Source: Melioribacteraceae bacterium (GTDB lineage: Bacteria; Bacteroidota; Ignavibacteria; Ignavibacteriales; Melioribacteraceae). Taken from it: DNA of 6,005 nt. Positions 1 through 6,005 of the stretch are shown piece after piece; the stretch's first letter is position 1; each line of letters opens with the position of its first letter. The notes beneath the pieces were generated by a model. The model saw nothing but the letters and a program-made list of their open reading frames with translations. It ran no database searches and had not been told where the DNA came from. The stretch covers positions 1-6,005 of the forward strand of contig WGAL01000285.1 in assembly GCA_015494845.1 (NCBI GenBank), read 5' to 3'. The position numbers and the translations under genes are program-made.

Positions 1-1300
1 CATTAAAGATTTCTACGTTAAAAACGATTCGCTTTCCGGCTTTAACGGGCGCGTGGATTTGAAAGGAAAAATTTCGCTCGACAAATACAAATTCGACGTC
101 CTCGGAATAGAACTCAACGGCGGACTCGGTTTGCTTTCCGACAAAACCAAATACATCAATCCGTTCTTTTACGGCAATCTTTACGTGGAAACCGGCAACC
201 GTTGGAAATTCAGTTACGTAAACGGCAAAGCGTATTTGGAAGGGAAATTGAAAATCGTCGATGCCGATATTACGATTTCCTCGCAAAGCGGCGGAAGCGA
301 AGTTGATCTTTCCGATATTCAATACGAATACGTCGCGGATTCTAACGCAATAAGCGAAAACAAGGCGCAGGAATTGCTTGAAAAATACATCGAAGCGCAA
401 CTTAAAAAAGCGTCCGACGAAAAGAACGAAAACAAGGAAAGTCTTTTTGATTACAACCTTACGTTCGATATCGTAAACCGCGCAACGTTGAATTTTGTTT
501 TTTCAAAGGTGGCGAACCAAAAACTTAAAGCGATAATTACCGGTTCGATGAAACTTGCGTCAATCGAAGGCGAAGACGTCGTGCAAGGCGAGTTTCGCCT
601 TTTGCCCGGTTCGCGGCTCGATTTTTTCCGCACGTTCGAGGCGGCAGGCGTTATCCGTTTCGAGCGCGATTTGCTTAATCCGTATCTCGATATTACCGCC
701 GTTTACAAAGGCGTGCATTACAAGAGCGCGCAAACGGAAGGAATTGCGGAAGAGGAAGTCGCCGTTAAAATTAAACTTGAGGGATTGCTGAAAGATTTGG
801 GCGAAAATCTTACCGCGAAAAAATCGAACATTGCGGTTTACGTGGGAAAGAAAAATATCGACAACAACATTCCCGACCCGAAACTCGACGCGTCGGATGC
901 GATGTCGTTTATTTTAATCGGGAAATTCAACAATGATTTGAGTTCGAGCGAACAGTATAAATTCTCCAATGAATTGACTTCCACTACTACGGCGATGCTC
1001 GGAACGGTAATGGGCGTTTTTCTCAATTCCGCAATGGGCGATTTGATTAACGACGTCGATATCAGCAAAACGCACAACAGAACAAAAATTATGCTTAAAG
1101 GACGGCTCGGAAGATTTTATTATTCGATTGGCGGAAGTCAGGAAGTTTTTCAGGATATCGCCCAGGCAAATTGGAAAGTGGAATATTTCTTTAATAAAAA
1201 TTTGTCGTTAAGATTGGAACGCAGAGAACCGCTCACCGGTTATTTGAGCAATACGCAAATGACGGACGAAATCGGTATTAAATACAAAGTTTCGTTTTAA
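1..1300 (+). CDS. TamB-like translocation/assembly module protein, C-terminal part (5' end outside window)
   Basis: This is the last 432 codons of a larger gene. The frame is open from base 2 with no stop and no convincing start. A GTG at 53 lies inside continuous protein-like sequence and has no ribosome binding site, so it is not the real start. The fragment alternates short beta strands with Gly, Asn and Asp turns, as in the TamB (DUF490) C-terminal domain. Recognisable parts are a strand block around 589-710 (GEFRLLPGSRLDFF, then FERDLLNPYLDITAVYKG), a segment near 888-945 (LDASDAMSFILIGKFNNDL), and amphipathic terminal strands ending in YKVSF. TamB-family proteins are anchored in the inner membrane, span the periplasm as a hydrophobic beta-groove, and help deliver outer-membrane proteins or lipids; the C-terminus faces the outer membrane. 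Full-length members usually exceed 1000 residues, so most of the gene is missing here. Family assignment is fairly firm; the exact cargo is unknown. Confidence 0.82.
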   Translation, partial: IKDFYVKNDSLSGFNGRVDLKGKISLDKYKFDVLGIELNGGLGLLSDKTKYINPFFYGNLYVETGNRWKFSYVNGKAYLEGKLKIVDADITISSQSGGSEVDLSDIQYEYVADSNAISENKAQELLEKYIEAQLKKASDEKNENKESLFDYNLTFDIVNRATLNFVFSKVANQKLKAIITGSMKLASIEGEDVVQGEFRLLPGSRLDFFRTFEAAGVIRFERDLLNPYLDITAVYKGVHYKSAQTEGIAEEEVAVKIKLEGLLKDLGENLTAKKSNIAVYVGKKNIDNNIPDPKLDASDAMSFILIGKFNNDLSSSEQYKFSNELTSTTTAMLGTVMGVFLNSAMGDLINDVDISKTHNRTKIMLKGRLGRFYYSIGGSQEVFQDIAQANWKVEYFFNKNLSLRLERREPLTGYLSNTQMTDEIGIKYKVSF

Positions 1301-1326
1301 AAAATTAGTGAACAATAATTAACATT

Positions 1327-1330
1327 AGGA
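1327..1330 (+). promoter_or_regulatory. Ribosome binding site of rnr
   Basis: AGGA lies 6 bases before the ATG at 1337. It supports that start for RNase R, and the winged-helix N-terminus begins directly after it. The 36-base gap after the tamB-like stop contains no clear terminator hairpin or promoter, so read-through from upstream is likely. Confidence 0.6.
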
Positions 1331-1336
1331 ACACAG

Positions 1337-3496
1337 ATGAAAGAAAGAGTAAAAGCGTTTTTCAGACGCAATAAAGATTTGAGAATAAAGCCGAAAGTTT
1401 TGGCAAGCAGATTAAACATCGACGAACACGAATATCCGCAGTTAAAAGCGGTTCTGAACAAATTGGTTGAAGAAGGTTTTCTTGAAAAATCCGGCAAGCG
1501 ATACAAATTAATTCCGCAAGTGGAAGGCGATTTAACCGGAACGTTTCAATACGCGCCGGAAGGCGGATACGGATTTGTGAGAACGGAAAACAGATTTTTG
1601 CGCGATTTGTTTATTCCAGAAAAATTTATGGGAACGGCGTTTGACGGCGACGTCGTTAAAGTTGAACTTTTGGCGCACAAAAAGGGCAAAAACTTCGAGG
1701 GAAAAATAATCGAAGTTTTGGAACGCAGCAGAAACGAAATAATCGGAACGCTGAAAAAAACAAAAGCGTTTTATTTCGTGGAACCGGAAGACAAAAAAAT
1801 TCACCGAAAAATTTACGTCGATAAAAAATTTCTTAACGGCGCAAAACCGGAAGATAAAGTCGTAGTTACCGATATTGAATGGATTGACCCGCATTTGCCG
1901 CCAATCGGCGTAATTAAAGAAACGCTCGGCAAAGCCGGTTCTTACGATATTGAGATTTACAGTCTTGCGCGCGAAAACGGTTTTTCGCCCACGTTTCCGA
2001 GAAAAGTTCTTACCGCCGCGAAAAAAATTCCCGTTAAAATAAAGGAAGAAGAAATTAAAAACCGCTTGGATTACAGAAAAATCACGACGTTTACAATCGA
2101 CCCGGTTGACGCGAAAGATTTTGACGACGCGCTTTCTTTGCGCAAATTAAGAAACGGAAATTTCGAAGTCGGCATTCACATTGCGGACGTGAGCCATTAC
2201 GTAAGAAAAAACGAGGCGATTTACAAAGAGGCGGAAAAGCGCGCGACGAGCGTTTATTTTGTGGGGAAAGTCGTTCCGATGTTGCCTGAAAGGTTGTCGA
2301 ACAAAATTTGTTCGCTTGTTCCAAACGAGGAAAGATTAACTTTTTCGGTAATCGCCGAACTTACGCCGCGAGCGAAAGTGGTTAATTACAAAATTGCCAA
2401 AACGGTTATTAAAAGCGACAAACGTTTTACTTACGAAGAAGCGCAGAAAATTCTCGACGACGGCAAAGGCGCGTTTTACGACGAGTTGTTCCGCCTTTCG
2501 AAATTGGCGAGACATTTGCGCAATAAAAGATTTCGCAACGGAAGCATTAATTTCCATACGCCGGAAGTTGCGTTCAAACTCGATAAAAACGGCGTTCCGA
2601 TTGAAGCGAAAGTTAAAAAGGAAATCGAAACGCACCATTTGGTTGAAGAATTTATGCTTCTTGCAAACCGGATTGTGGCGACGCACGTGAACAAGAAAAA
2701 GAAGGAAGAAAAGCCGTTTGTTTACCGCGTTCACGATTTGCCGGACAGAGAAAAATTAATCGAATTTGCGAAATTCGTAAAATCGCTCGGATTTTCATTC
2801 GACCCTAATTCGCCGAACACGCCGAAACAATTTCAAGCGTTGCTTGAACAAGTTAAAGGAACCGAAGAAGAAGCCCTGATTAACAACGTCGCGATTCGCT
2901 CGATGGCAAAAGCGGAATACTCGACAAAAAACATCGGGCACTACGGACTTGCGTTTAAGTATTACACGCATTTCACCTCGCCGATTCGCCGTTTTCCGGA
3001 TTTGGTTGTGCACAATCTGATTTTTTCTTACGTTACGAAAAACAATCCGGAGTATTCGTTAAAAGAACTCGACGAAATTTGCAAACATTCGTCTGAACAA
3101 GAACGCAAAGCGACAAACGCCGAACGTCAATCGGTTCGCATAAAACAAGTCGAATTTATGAAAAATCATCTTGGCGACGTATTTACCGGCGTTATTTCCG
3201 GCGTTACGAATTTCGGAATGTTCATTGAATTGACGGAAAATCTCGCGGAAGGTTTAATTCGTCTGCGCGATTTGGAAAGCGATTTTTACGAATATAACGA
3301 AAAGCAATATTCGCTTGTCGGAATCAGAACAGGCAAAGTTTACCGTTTGGGCGACAAAGTGAAAGTGCAGGTTGTAAGAGTTGACGAAACCCGGCACGAA
3401 ATTGATTTTATGCTCGTTGAAGACGAAAAATCGGACAAAGGCAAAAAGAGAAAAAACAAAAAGAAGAAAAATAAAAGCAAACGAGGTTCAAGATGA
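1337..3496 (+). CDS. rnr: Ribonuclease R (3'-5' exoribonuclease, RNB family)
   Basis: The protein is a processive cytoplasmic 3'-to-5' exoribonuclease that degrades structured RNA and takes part in mRNA and rRNA quality control. It is complete at 719 residues, within the usual family range and shorter than the E. coli enzyme. Domains in order are an N-terminal winged helix (about 1-60), cold-shock domain 1 (about 66-115, with GGYGFVRTENRFLRDLFIP), cold-shock domain 2 (about 135-185), the RNB catalytic domain (about 240-600), an S1 RNA-binding domain (about 613-696), and a Lys/Arg-rich tail (697-719). The metal-binding motif TIDPVDAKDFDDA supplies D255, D261, D263 and D264, matching the spacing of the four catalytic Asp residues of RNase II/R. 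The downstream HFTSPIRRFPDL motif (R551, R552) is also intact. The winged helix and basic tail favour RNase R over RNase II. The start is set by AGGA 6 bases upstream. It follows the tamB-like gene closely, and its stop overlaps the next start, suggesting an operon. Confidence 0.96.
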   Translation: MKERVKAFFRRNKDLRIKPKVLASRLNIDEHEYPQLKAVLNKLVEEGFLEKSGKRYKLIPQVEGDLTGTFQYAPEGGYGFVRTENRFLRDLFIPEKFMGTAFDGDVVKVELLAHKKGKNFEGKIIEVLERSRNEIIGTLKKTKAFYFVEPEDKKIHRKIYVDKKFLNGAKPEDKVVVTDIEWIDPHLPPIGVIKETLGKAGSYDIEIYSLARENGFSPTFPRKVLTAAKKIPVKIKEEEIKNRLDYRKITTFTIDPVDAKDFDDALSLRKLRNGNFEVGIHIADVSHYVRKNEAIYKEAEKRATSVYFVGKVVPMLPERLSNKICSLVPNEERLTFSVIAELTPRAKVVNYKIAKTVIKSDKRFTYEEAQKILDDGKGAFYDELFRLSKLARHLRNKRFRNGSINFHTPEVAFKLDKNGVPIEAKVKKEIETHHLVEEFMLLANRIVATHVNKKKKEEKPFVYRVHDLPDREKLIEFAKFVKSLGFSFDPNSPNTPKQFQALLEQVKGTEEEALINNVAIRSMAKAEYSTKNIGHYGLAFKYYTHFTSPIRRFPDLVVHNLIFSYVTKNNPEYSLKELDEICKHSSEQERKATNAERQSVRIKQVEFMKNHLGDVFTGVISGVTNFGMFIELTENLAEGLIRLRDLESDFYEYNEKQYSLVGIRTGKVYRLGDKVKVQVVRVDETRHEIDFMLVEDEKSDKGKKRKNKKKKNKSKRGSR
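3483..3486 (+). promoter_or_regulatory. Ribosome binding site inside the rnr 3' end
   Basis: GAGG sits 6 bases before the ATG at 3493, within the final Arg/Lys codons of rnr. It decides the start of the small exported-protein gene and fits re-initiation or coupled translation across the ATGA stop-start overlap. Confidence 0.55.
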
Positions 3497-3942
3497 TAAG
3501 AGTATTGATTTTATTGGCTTTCTTTACGCAAGCGTTTTTTTCGCAAACTCAGAACGAGGAATACGTTAAAATTCTCGGCGCGGAAAATTTAACTGCGTAT
3601 TTGGACAAAGCAAGCGTAAAAGCAAAAGGCGACGATATTTGGGTTTGGGTGATGCAAACGCACATACCGCCGTTAAATATCGAATCGATTGACAAGAAAA
3701 TATTCAAGTCGAAAACTTATTATAATTTTAACCGTAAGTTGAACCGCTACGGAATTTTAAAAATCGTTTATTACGACGCAAAAGGAAATTTGATTAAAGA
3801 GTTCGATTACGAGAAGAAAACCGACATTCCGGATTACAAATATAGTTATCCGGTTTTTGAAAACAGCATCGAAGAAAAAATACTACAAACAATCTATTAC
3901 CATTTTCCGAAATTAAAACCGGAAGAAAAAAAGGAAGAATAA
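3493..3942 (+). CDS. Small exported protein, surface-adhesin-E-like layout
   Basis: The 149-residue product is not firmly recognised. Residues 1-17 form a classic signal peptide (MIRVLILLAFFTQAFFS) with likely cleavage before Q18. There is no lipobox Cys, so it is probably a periplasmic or secreted soluble protein. The mature part runs from a strand ending in a Tyr-Leu-Asp-Lys-x-Ser element (36-41), through IWVWVMQTH (49-57), a lysine-rich loop, a strand pair with YGILKIVYYDAKGNLI (86-101), to a terminal YPVFENSIEEKILQTIYYH segment (119-137). This order (conserved 'xYxDxxS', 'VWV', 'YdxxGxx', then P-x-S-x-E-x-x-x-x-x-x helix) resembles the surface-adhesin protein E family, which I infer from pattern only. 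That family normally has a disulfide, but this protein has no Cys. The tail (140-149) is Lys/Glu-rich. The gene overlaps the rnr stop by four bases (ATGA) and is probably co-translated with it. Function unknown; the reading frame itself is well supported by its RBS, signal peptide and coupling. Confidence 0.8.
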   Translation: MIRVLILLAFFTQAFFSQTQNEEYVKILGAENLTAYLDKASVKAKGDDIWVWVMQTHIPPLNIESIDKKIFKSKTYYNFNRKLNRYGILKIVYYDAKGNLIKEFDYEKKTDIPDYKYSYPVFENSIEEKILQTIYYHFPKLKPEEKKEE

Positions 3943-3976
3943 TTTTGCGTTCCTATTCCGATACGCCTCGCCTGTC

Positions 3977-4010
3977 CGTCATTGCGAGGAACGCAGCGAC
4001 GCGGTAATTT
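3977..4010 (+). repeat. REP-like unit 1 (direct)
   Basis: The unit has the left end CGTCATTGCGAGGAACGCAG and a diverged right end, GCGGTAATTT, where the other units have GCAATCT. It starts 44 bases before unit 2 in the same orientation. The degenerate right end suggests an older or partly decayed copy. Confidence 0.6.
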
Positions 4011-4020
4011 CTAACACCGT

Positions 4021-4055
4021 CGTCCTTGCGAGGAGCGTTAGCGACGAAGCAATCT
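4021..4055 (+). repeat. REP-like unit 2 (direct)
   Basis: The unit begins CGTCCTTGCGAGGAGCG and ends GACGAAGCAATCT. TTGC (4026-4029) can pair with GCAA (4049-4052), and the middle forms only a weak imperfect stem. It is the copy closest to the widespread form of this repeat, with one change (A to C) in the left core. Confidence 0.65.
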
Positions 4056-4120
4056 GTCAGTTTGTAAAGCAAAAGACAAATATTCAAAATGCGGTTTAAC
4101 CATTCTGTACACGGTACGGT

Positions 4121-4165
4121 AGATTGCCACGCTAATTTGCTAACGCAAATTAGCTCGCAATGACG
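4121..4165 (-). repeat. REP-like unit 3 (inverted) with a different, perfect internal stem
   Basis: Read on the minus strand this unit starts CGTCATTGCGAG and ends GGCAATCT, matching the ends of units 1 and 2. Its middle differs: GCTAATTTGC (4131-4140) and GCAAATTAGC (4145-4154) form a perfect 10-bp stem around a TAAC loop. The outer ATTGC (4123-4127) and GCAAT (4157-4161) extend the stem across a small internal loop. The conserved outer ends with a swapped, still self-complementary core suggest selection for pairing rather than for the exact sequence. Confidence 0.65.
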
Positions 4166-4170
4166 TTTTT
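4123..4170 (+). terminator. Possible intrinsic terminator for the rightward genes
   Basis: The strong hairpin of repeat unit 3 (10-bp perfect inner stem, TAAC loop, 5-bp outer stem) is followed on the plus strand by GACG and then TTTTT (4166-4170). It lies about 180 bases past the stop of the small exported-protein gene. The four-base gap before the T run and the low GC content of the inner stem weaken the case. On the minus strand no T run follows the hairpin, so it is a poorer terminator for the OmpA-family gene. Confidence 0.35.
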
Positions 4171-4182
4171 GACGCGCGTAAA

Positions 4183-5988
4183 TCAAAACACAAAAATTAC
4201 TTCAATTCTGCGGTTTTTGTTTCTTCCCTCGAATGTCGCGTTAGACGCAATCGGATTTTTATTTCCAATTCCCTTTGCGACTAATTTGTTTTTTCGCACA
4301 CCGTATTTAATCAATGTGGATTTCACAATTGCCGCGCGACTTTCCGACAAGCGTTTGTTCAAATCATCGCCGCCTTTCGAATCCGAATAAACCTCGATAA
4401 TCGCTTTTTTCAAATCTCGCGAATATTGAATTACGTTGCGCAGTTTCATCAATAATTTGCGCTGTTGCGTGGTAAGCTTTTTCTGATACGCTTTAAGTTT
4501 TAATCCGACAAGCCGAATTCTGAAACTGTTGTTCCTTTTTCTTACAAGTATCGCTTCGTTTTCCGAAAAAGTCTTTTTGAAATACTGAATTGTTTTATCG
4601 ATTGGCGATAATTGCTTTGGCGTTGACGGTTCTTGTTTAACTTTTTGTTTCTGTTGTTTTTGCTCAATTGTCGTTTCTTTTTTCTCGAATCCTTTTGTTA
4701 CCGCAACCGGTTTTGGTTTTTTCACGGTTTTTTCTTCGACTTTAATTTCCGGTTTACTCGGTTCCTCAACAACAGCAATTTTTTTCTCAGGCGCGTTTTT
4801 TTCGCCGAACGGGTAAATTTCATTGAGTATTAAACTGTCGATTAACGCTTGGTTTCCGGTTTCGTAAAGTTTTATTATTTCTTTTGTTTTCGTCAGCTCG
4901 CCGTTGATTTTTGCGGAGTAATTAGGAAGATTTTTATCGTATTTATCATCGTTAAACGTCGCTTTGGCTTTTGAAATCAATAGTTCCGCTTTCCGGGTTT
5001 GCATCGGCGCAAATTTCCCGACGTCGAGTTCCTTTAAAGAATCCAAAGTTTTTTCGTATTGTCCTACATATCGATTGTAAAGCGCCGCTTCTTCGGCGTC
5101 CCAGAATAATTTTTTAGCGAGCGTTATTTCTTTTTTGTAATCTTTGTAATTCTCTTCCTCAAAATCTTCCGACGCTTCGGCGAGTTTATCTTTCGCTTCA
5201 TCCCATTTTTCAGTCGCGAAATTTTCCGCGCCGGCTTTCTCGGCGTATTTAATCGCCGTAAGTAAATCGTTGTTGTTAGATGAAATCAAAACCGAAATTG
5301 AATATGCTTGCTTGAAAAGTTTTTTGCTTTCGGTTATCTCTTTTACGAAATTTTCGAAATCCGAATTTTGTGCGTAGTTTATCGCTTGATTAAAATGACT
5401 TTCCGCCTCGTTAAAATTTTTCGGCGAAAACAAATCCGCCTTTTCCTTAATTGCCGCTTGACGGATTTCAATTACCGGTGTAAAAATATTTTGATGTTTA
5501 TTAATGGTAATTGCCGCAAGGTAATTCTTTTTTGCTTTGTCGATTCGTTTGTTTATCTCGTCCAAACTTTCTTCTCGCTCGGACAAAATAATTCCTTGTT
5601 TTAATGATTTTTCCGCTTCGTTAAAAAAGGGAAGAGCCGCCGGAGTATTTTTAACGCTTGTTTGCGCTTTTTTGCGTAATTCCAAAACCTCGGAAAAAAG
5701 GTCTTTGTTGATTTTTGCTCGTTCGGATGCTTTGTAAAAATAACTTTCGGCGTCTTGTAAAATTGCGAAAACGGAATCGCTTGCAACGCCTTGTTCGTAA
5801 AGGGATTTCGCGCGATTGTAAAGTTTCATTCCTTTGGCGAAATTTTCCGGCGCGAAAAGTTGTGCATTCTGATTTTTTACCCTATTTAATAAATCTTCCG
5901 TATTAGAAAAAATTGACGCACTTTTCTGTGAAAAGACAATCGAAGTAAGAAAAAAGGATATCAAAATTAAAATTTTATTGATTTTCAT
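4183..5988 (-). CDS. Exported OmpA-family protein with N-terminal helical repeats
   Basis: The 601-residue product is an envelope protein likely to tie the outer membrane or periplasm to peptidoglycan. Residues 1-20 are a signal peptide (MKINKILILISFFLTSIVFS) with probable cleavage before Q21; no lipobox Cys is present. Residues about 41-351 hold roughly five degenerate helical repeats of about 70 residues, resembling DUF4398-type regions. A Lys/Glu/Pro/Gln-rich linker (about 397-465) leads to the C-terminal OmpA domain (about 478-601). In that domain D536 and R551 have the 15-residue spacing of the Asp/Arg pair that binds diaminopimelate in OmpA-like domains, and LNKRLSESRA and GRNKNRRIEV are typical motifs. 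The usual GHTD is replaced by VYSD. No beta-barrel is evident, unlike E. coli OmpA. The start is the ATG at 5988, directly before the signal peptide and after a purine-rich AAAGAG. The gene converges on the rnr operon. Its promoter lies outside the window. Confidence 0.9.
   Translation of the reverse strand: MKINKILILISFFLTSIVFSQKSASIFSNTEDLLNRVKNQNAQLFAPENFAKGMKLYNRAKSLYEQGVASDSVFAILQDAESYFYKASERAKINKDLFSEVLELRKKAQTSVKNTPAALPFFNEAEKSLKQGIILSEREESLDEINKRIDKAKKNYLAAITINKHQNIFTPVIEIRQAAIKEKADLFSPKNFNEAESHFNQAINYAQNSDFENFVKEITESKKLFKQAYSISVLISSNNNDLLTAIKYAEKAGAENFATEKWDEAKDKLAEASEDFEEENYKDYKKEITLAKKLFWDAEEAALYNRYVGQYEKTLDSLKELDVGKFAPMQTRKAELLISKAKATFNDDKYDKNLPNYSAKINGELTKTKEIIKLYETGNQALIDSLILNEIYPFGEKNAPEKKIAVVEEPSKPEIKVEEKTVKKPKPVAVTKGFEKKETTIEQKQQKQKVKQEPSTPKQLSPIDKTIQYFKKTFSENEAILVRKRNNSFRIRLVGLKLKAYQKKLTTQQRKLLMKLRNVIQYSRDLKKAIIEVYSDSKGGDDLNKRLSESRAAIVKSTLIKYGVRKNKLVAKGIGNKNPIASNATFEGRNKNRRIEVIFVF
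4936..5868 (-). repeat. About five degenerate 70-residue helical repeats within the OmpA-family gene
   Basis: Matching phases start near residues 45, 116 (weak), 187, 257 and 326, a spacing of 69-71. Aligned cores are LFAPENFAKGMKLYNRA (44-60), LPFFNEAEKSL (119-129), LFSPKNFNEAESHFNQA (186-202), NFATEKWDEAKDKLAEA (256-272) and KFAPMQTRKAELLISKA (325-341). Each core is followed by a second helix of the type YxxYxxExxxAKxLFxxA; units 3 and 4 show this best. The pattern is of amphipathic alpha-helical hairpins with Ala, Phe and Leu in register. The repeats are diverged at DNA level, so they are ancient rather than a recent tandem duplication. Confidence 0.6.
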
Positions 5989-5994
5989 TTCCCA

Positions 5995-6000
5995 CTCTTT
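5995..6000 (-). promoter_or_regulatory. Probable ribosome binding site of the OmpA-family gene
   Basis: On the minus strand AAAGAG precedes the ATG at 5988 by 6 bases, with GTGGG in between. It is a weak purine-rich match to the anti-Shine-Dalgarno sequence but is well placed, and it supports the start at the signal peptide. Confidence 0.35.
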
Positions 6001-6005
6001 ATTGT

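Larger units (their letters stand above)
3977..4165. repeat. REP/MITE-like palindromic repeat cluster
   Basis: This stretch fills most of the gap between convergent genes. It begins with CGTCATTGCGAG (3977-3988) and ends with its exact reverse complement CTCGCAATGACG (4154-4165), giving 12-bp perfect inverted ends. Inside are two direct units (3977-4010 and 4021-4055) and one inverted unit (4121-4165). They share the ends CGTC(A/C)TTGCGAG and GCAATCT. A unique AT-rich spacer (4056-4120) separates the direct from the inverted units. It carries no transposase. The core closely resembles the ATTGCGAGG...GAAGCAATC dispersed repeats known from intergenic regions of many unrelated bacterial genomes. 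I see no convincing target-site duplication. Whether it moves as one unit or is a chance grouping of separate palindromes cannot be told from one copy. Confidence 0.75.

Noticed and set aside
53..1300. GTG at 53 as the start of a 415-residue protein
   Set aside because: The frame is open to the left edge with TamB-like sequence before the GTG, and no Shine-Dalgarno sequence precedes it. The gene is better treated as truncated by the window.
1301..1336. A promoter between the tamB-like gene and rnr
   Set aside because: The 36-base gap is AT-rich and gives partial -10-like matches by chance, but no spaced -35/-10 pair or Bacteroidota-type element is convincing.
2336..2734. A 132-codon minus-strand open frame opposite rnr
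   Set aside because: It lies opposite the conserved RNB catalytic domain. Its Phe/Arg-rich translation is the antisense shadow of Lys/Glu-rich codons, and it has no independent support.
4108..4118. GTAC-ACG-GTAC in the repeat-cluster spacer as a possible operator or recombination site
   Set aside because: It is too short and each half is itself a palindrome, so the match carries little information. There is no partner copy in the window.
3977..4165. The repeat cluster as a CRISPR array
   Set aside because: There are only three units, one is inverted, and the spacing is irregular with diverged units. Direct repeats of constant length separated by regular unique spacers are absent, and no cas gene is present.
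3953..4186. A 77-codon minus-strand open frame in the gap between the convergent genes
   Set aside because: It lies almost entirely on the palindromic repeat cluster, has no ribosome binding site of note, and its translation is the type of spurious protein such repeats give in many genomes. It also runs into the 3' end of the OmpA-family gene.
4160..4390. A 76-codon plus-strand open frame running from the repeat cluster into the OmpA-family gene
   Set aside because: It is antisense to the conserved OmpA domain codons and begins inside a repeat unit. Its hydrophobic composition is what antisense of a Lys/Glu-rich AT-rich gene produces.

Overview
The window holds four protein-coding genes and one repeat-rich gap. 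There are no RNA genes, CRISPR arrays or insertion sequences that I can support. The DNA is moderately AT-rich. The genes point to a diderm (outer-membrane) bacterium: a TamB-type translocation protein, an OmpA-family peptidoglycan-binding protein, and two exported proteins whose signal peptides end in a short-residue/Gln junction (FS|Q). The style of the RNase R N-terminus, the TamB C-terminus and the signal peptides resembles the Fibrobacterota-Chlorobiota-Bacteroidota group, perhaps an Ignavibacteria-like lineage. That placement is an impression from sequence style and not a demonstrated classification.

Left part, plus strand: the 3' portion of a tamB-like gene enters from outside the window and ends at 1300. 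After 36 bases comes rnr (1337-3496), a complete ribonuclease R with all four catalytic aspartates. Its stop codon overlaps the start of a small gene (3493-3942) in an ATGA junction. That gene encodes a 149-residue exported protein with a surface-adhesin-E-like layout. The three genes probably form one transcription unit.

Middle (3943-4182): the 240-base gap between convergent genes is largely filled by a REP-like palindromic repeat cluster. Two direct units and one inverted unit share the core ATTGCGAGG...GAAGCAATCT, and the cluster is bounded by perfect 12-bp inverted ends. Its last unit is a strong hairpin followed by a T run and may act as a terminator for the rightward genes.

Right part, minus strand: a complete gene (5988-4183) encodes a 601-residue exported protein. 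It has about five degenerate 70-residue helical repeats, a Lys/Pro/Gln-rich linker and a C-terminal OmpA domain with intact peptidoglycan-binding Asp and Arg. Together TamB, the small exported protein and the OmpA protein give the window a cell-envelope theme, with RNase R as the cytoplasmic exception. I see no clear evidence of a previously undescribed system. The repeat cluster, the repeat-bearing OmpA protein and the coupled small exported gene are the items most worth a second look.
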